DNA from: Methylococcales symbiont of Hymedesmia sp. n. MRB-2018
GTDB taxonomy: Bacteria > Pseudomonadota > Gammaproteobacteria > Methylococcales > Methylomonadaceae
Length of the DNA: 64,000 bases
Assembly: GCA_003666385.1 (NCBI GenBank)
Contig: QPIN01000060.1
Span: 1-64,000 of the forward strand
Reading direction: 5' to 3'
Positions 61,438 to 64,000 of this stretch are shown in pieces. Below the pieces are notes generated by a model. It saw nothing but the letters and a program-made list of their open reading frames with translations. It ran no database searches and was not told the origin of the DNA. Position numbers and translations under genes: made by a program. Numbering within the stretch: position 1 is the first letter of the stretch; each line of letters starts with the position of its first letter.

Positions 61438-61899
61438 ATGACTACCGAAAAAGACCAAGATGCCACTGAATTTGCCTTAAATATAAGACGTCCTTATAAA
61501 AAAGTACTTGAAGAAGCTATAGCCAAAGATAAAAAATTAGGCAGCAAAAAATCAATTACATCTTTTGAAGATAATTATCAAGAAAATGAAAACACGTCTG
61601 ACTACCGATCTGATTACGATAATACTTACACTCGAAAATTAATTACCATCCATACTGGTGACCATAACAATGTAGAAGAAAAAGAAATTAAAGAATATCT
61701 CACTCTGCAAATAATGCCAGAAGAAGCATTATTCAAATTAGATGATAACTTTCTTTATATTGAGGATAATAGTGCCTTGGTAGACCATAGGGGACGAGGG
61801 GCTTCAAAAGAAATCTCCATGATTACTGGCACTTTTTCTATGGATTCCCTGAAAGAATTACGAGATTTTCTTAATTACGCTTTGCCATCTGATAAATAA
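61438..61899 (+). CDS. Hypothetical protein
   Basis: Intact 153 aa ORF downstream of acs. Confidence 0.55.
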   Translation: MTTEKDQDATEFALNIRRPYKKVLEEAIAKDKKLGSKKSITSFEDNYQENENTSDYRSDYDNTYTRKLITIHTGDHNNVEEKEIKEYLTLQIMPEEALFKLDDNFLYIEDNSALVDHRGRGASKEISMITGTFSMDSLKELRDFLNYALPSDK

Positions 61900-61929
61900 T
61901 TGAATGATGCTTTATTTGGTAAATATTGT

Positions 61930-62001
61930 AGAGTGGACTTCAGTCCGCACTTTTAAACAATAACTAATTTTGTCATACTTGGCGGACTATAATCCGCTCA
62001 C
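61930..62001. repeat. Paired short palindromes between convergent genes
   Basis: GTGGACTTCAGTCCGCAC and GGCGGACTATAATCCGCTC. Confidence 0.55.
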
Positions 62002-62005
62002 AATT

Positions 62006-62683
62006 TTAGTGTTTAGTTAAAATTTCCTGAACCACGCCATCGACAGCCATCAAAACATTATCTGCCAAATTTCGGAAAATGCCATGTTCAACCACACCTG
62101 GCATACTGTTCAGAATAAAATCCATTTCATCACAGCTCTTATTCGCTTGAAAAGCCACATCCAACACCAAGCTACCATAAGAAGAAACGGCCAAACCATT
62201 GCCCGCTTTACGCAGATCACCTTTCCCGCCTAATTTTTCTAACCCTTGTTGAACCATTTGCCAAGCAAAAGGCATCACTTCAACAGGAATTGGAAACCGT
62301 TCACCTATACGGTCAACCATTTTACTTTGGTCGACCAGCACTATAAATTGATCACTGGCTCTGGCTAATAATTTTTCTCTGACCAAATCAGAACCCTGGC
62401 CTTTTAATAGCGTATTATCAGGGCTTACTTCATCAGCACCATCGACATATAGATCAAGTCGCGTAAGCTGCTCAATGGATACTGTCGGTATTGCTAGCTG
62501 TTGTGCTTTACATAGACTGATAATAGAGCTGGAAACTGCGGTAATTTTTAGATTTTCTTCAACTATTCGTCTAGCCAGTTCTACAATAAAAAGGTCAGCA
62601 GTAGAACCTGTACCAAGCCCTACCAACATACCGTCTTTAACTTGCCTAGCAGCATGTATTGCTACCAATTCTTTATTACTCAT
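62006..62683 (-). CDS. rpiA: Ribose-5-phosphate isomerase A
   Basis: VGLGTGSTADLFI; LYVDGADEVSPDNTLLKGQGSDLVREKLLA. Confidence 0.96.
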   Translation of the reverse strand: MSNKELVAIHAARQVKDGMLVGLGTGSTADLFIVELARRIVEENLKITAVSSSIISLCKAQQLAIPTVSIEQLTRLDLYVDGADEVSPDNTLLKGQGSDLVREKLLARASDQFIVLVDQSKMVDRIGERFPIPVEVMPFAWQMVQQGLEKLGGKGDLRKAGNGLAVSSYGSLVLDVAFQANKSCDEMDFILNSMPGVVEHGIFRNLADNVLMAVDGVVQEILTKH

Positions 62684-62733
62684 ATTACATCTCTAAAATT
62701 GTTTCAATTCATGGATAACCAAGCAGTTACTTT

Positions 62734-63213
62734 TTACCTCCCTCTATAGACTAACTGCTGTACTCTTTCTAAAACAGCTTGTGCATGCCCCAGATGATTA
62801 ACACCATAACAAGCTTCAACGATGACACCTTCCCTATTAATAATAAAAGTTGATCTTAAAATAGCCATTTTTGTCACCCCATTCTTGACTTTTTCTTGCC
62901 AAACACCATAATTTTCACATATCTCACCACTTTCATCGGCTAGCAAATCTAATTTTAAATTAAATTTCTTGATAAAATTAGTATGGCTTTGAGATGAATC
63001 TTTACTGACTCCTATAACAGCGGTAGAAAGCGCTGCAAATTCATCTGCCAATGCCGTAAAATCGTTTGCTTCTATAGTACAACCTGGTGTGTCATCCTTT
63101 GGGTAAAAATATAAAACCACATTTTTACTGCCTTTACAGGAAGATAATGCAACTTCTTTTTCATCTTGATTTAATGCATTAAATTCCGGTGCAACTTGAT
63201 TATTTTCTAACAT
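62734..63213 (-). CDS. Peroxiredoxin (BCP/PrxQ type)
   Basis: YFYPKDDTPGCTIEANDF. Confidence 0.93.
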   Translation of the reverse strand: MLENNQVAPEFNALNQDEKEVALSSCKGSKNVVLYFYPKDDTPGCTIEANDFTALADEFAALSTAVIGVSKDSSQSHTNFIKKFNLKLDLLADESGEICENYGVWQEKVKNGVTKMAILRSTFIINREGVIVEACYGVNHLGHAQAVLERVQQLVYRGR

Positions 63214-63456
63214 AAAAAAACCCCTTTTATTATTTTATTTTGAATAAATTAAAATCTAGAAAATTACATAAATACAACATTCTGATTATTACTGAAATCT
63301 AACAATAAATAAACAATAATGTTTTCTTCAACAAAGAATCTGTTCAAAATCGTTATCTACGGACGGAGCGCAGAAACTGGAGTTTACTTGCAGTAAATAA
63401 GCATTTTGAACACTGCCCAAGCACAAATGGCAGGGGTGGAAAGTTATCAACAGTTT

Positions 63457-64000
63457 TTAAGAACTACAAGACAAACTAGAACATCCTGGTTTGTTTCGTG
63501 CCCACTCTGGTCGTTTTTTTGCAAATTCCTCCTTATCTGCTTGTTCATCATAAGGCCTTCTCATCACTTCCAACAGATCATTTACCAAGGAAAAATCACC
63601 TTGATCTGCCTTATCAATGGCTTGTTGAGACAAATAGTTGCGTAATACATATTTTGGGTTAACTCTATTCATTTGCCGTATTCTATCTGCTTGAGTTTTA
63701 TTATCCTTCAGAACACGAATACTATATTGTTTTATCCAATTAACCATGCCTGCTTTATAATCGTCATTGAGTGCTTCAATTCGATAATAGGCATTTTCCA
63801 TGATCTCTAGTAATTGATCGAACGAATAATGATCATCTACATTAGCAACATCTAATAAAGCTAGTTTTCGATAAAAAATACTCATATCTGTTTCGACTTC
63901 AGCTAATAACGATAATAAGTCCTGACATAATTGTTCGTCCGTTTCAGCTTCAAAGTGATCAAGCCCTAGTTTATCAGCCATCATCTTTTGCCAACCTTGA
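63457..64000 (-). CDS. selO: SelO/YdiU family protein adenylyltransferase, C-terminal part (5' end outside window)
   Basis: MNRVNPKYVLRNYLSQQAIDKADQGDFSLVNDLLEVMRRPYDEQ...CSSLSCSS; reading frame open to the window edge. Confidence 0.88.
   Translation of the reverse strand, partial: QGWQKMMADKLGLDHFEAETDEQLCQDLLSLLAEVETDMSIFYRKLALLDVANVDDHYSFDQLLEIMENAYYRIEALNDDYKAGMVNWIKQYSIRVLKDNKTQADRIRQMNRVNPKYVLRNYLSQQAIDKADQGDFSLVNDLLEVMRRPYDEQADKEEFAKKRPEWARNKPGCSSLSCSS

Noticed and set aside
46040-63213. Two BCP/PrxQ peroxiredoxins as a noteworthy duplication
   Set aside because: Multiple PrxQ paralogs are common; sequences are clearly diverged

Overview
This 64 kb AT-rich window comes from a gammaproteobacterial chromosome. 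A methanotroph or other methylotroph relative is possible but unproven. Most of it is ordinary housekeeping: argG, copA/copZ-like, hflD, mutM, pcm, surE, uppP, ccmA-I, leuA-like/leuC/leuD, ubiH-type genes, pepP, zapA plus 6S RNA, dksA, gluQRS, acs, rpiA and a partial selO. Two accessory regions stand out. (1) Positions 1-3434 hold the intI-proximal end of a chromosomal integron. An IntI-type integrase with the IntI-specific insert is divergent from at least four cassettes read on the minus strand, with four attC-like palindromes. Several cassettes lack a convincing ORF and share a ~130 bp leader starting at the recombination point. (2) Positions ~33.5-39.3 kb are an island splitting ccmAB from ccmCDEFGHI. 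It carries a compact four-gene operon: a MotA/TolQ/ExbB-like channel protein, two different single-pass MotB/ExbD-like proteins with an acidic residue at the start of the N-terminal helix, and a membrane-anchored double-SUMF1 protein without the FGE cysteines. This is the best candidate for an undescribed system, a 5:2 ion-driven motor reminiscent of ZorAB or GldKLM but matching neither. Other observations include a sigma54 regulator next to a plausible -24/-12 promoter, several interspersed palindromic repeat families, and relics of vapBC, ars and restriction-type genes. All calls come from reading the sequence and the supplied ORF track; no database search was run.
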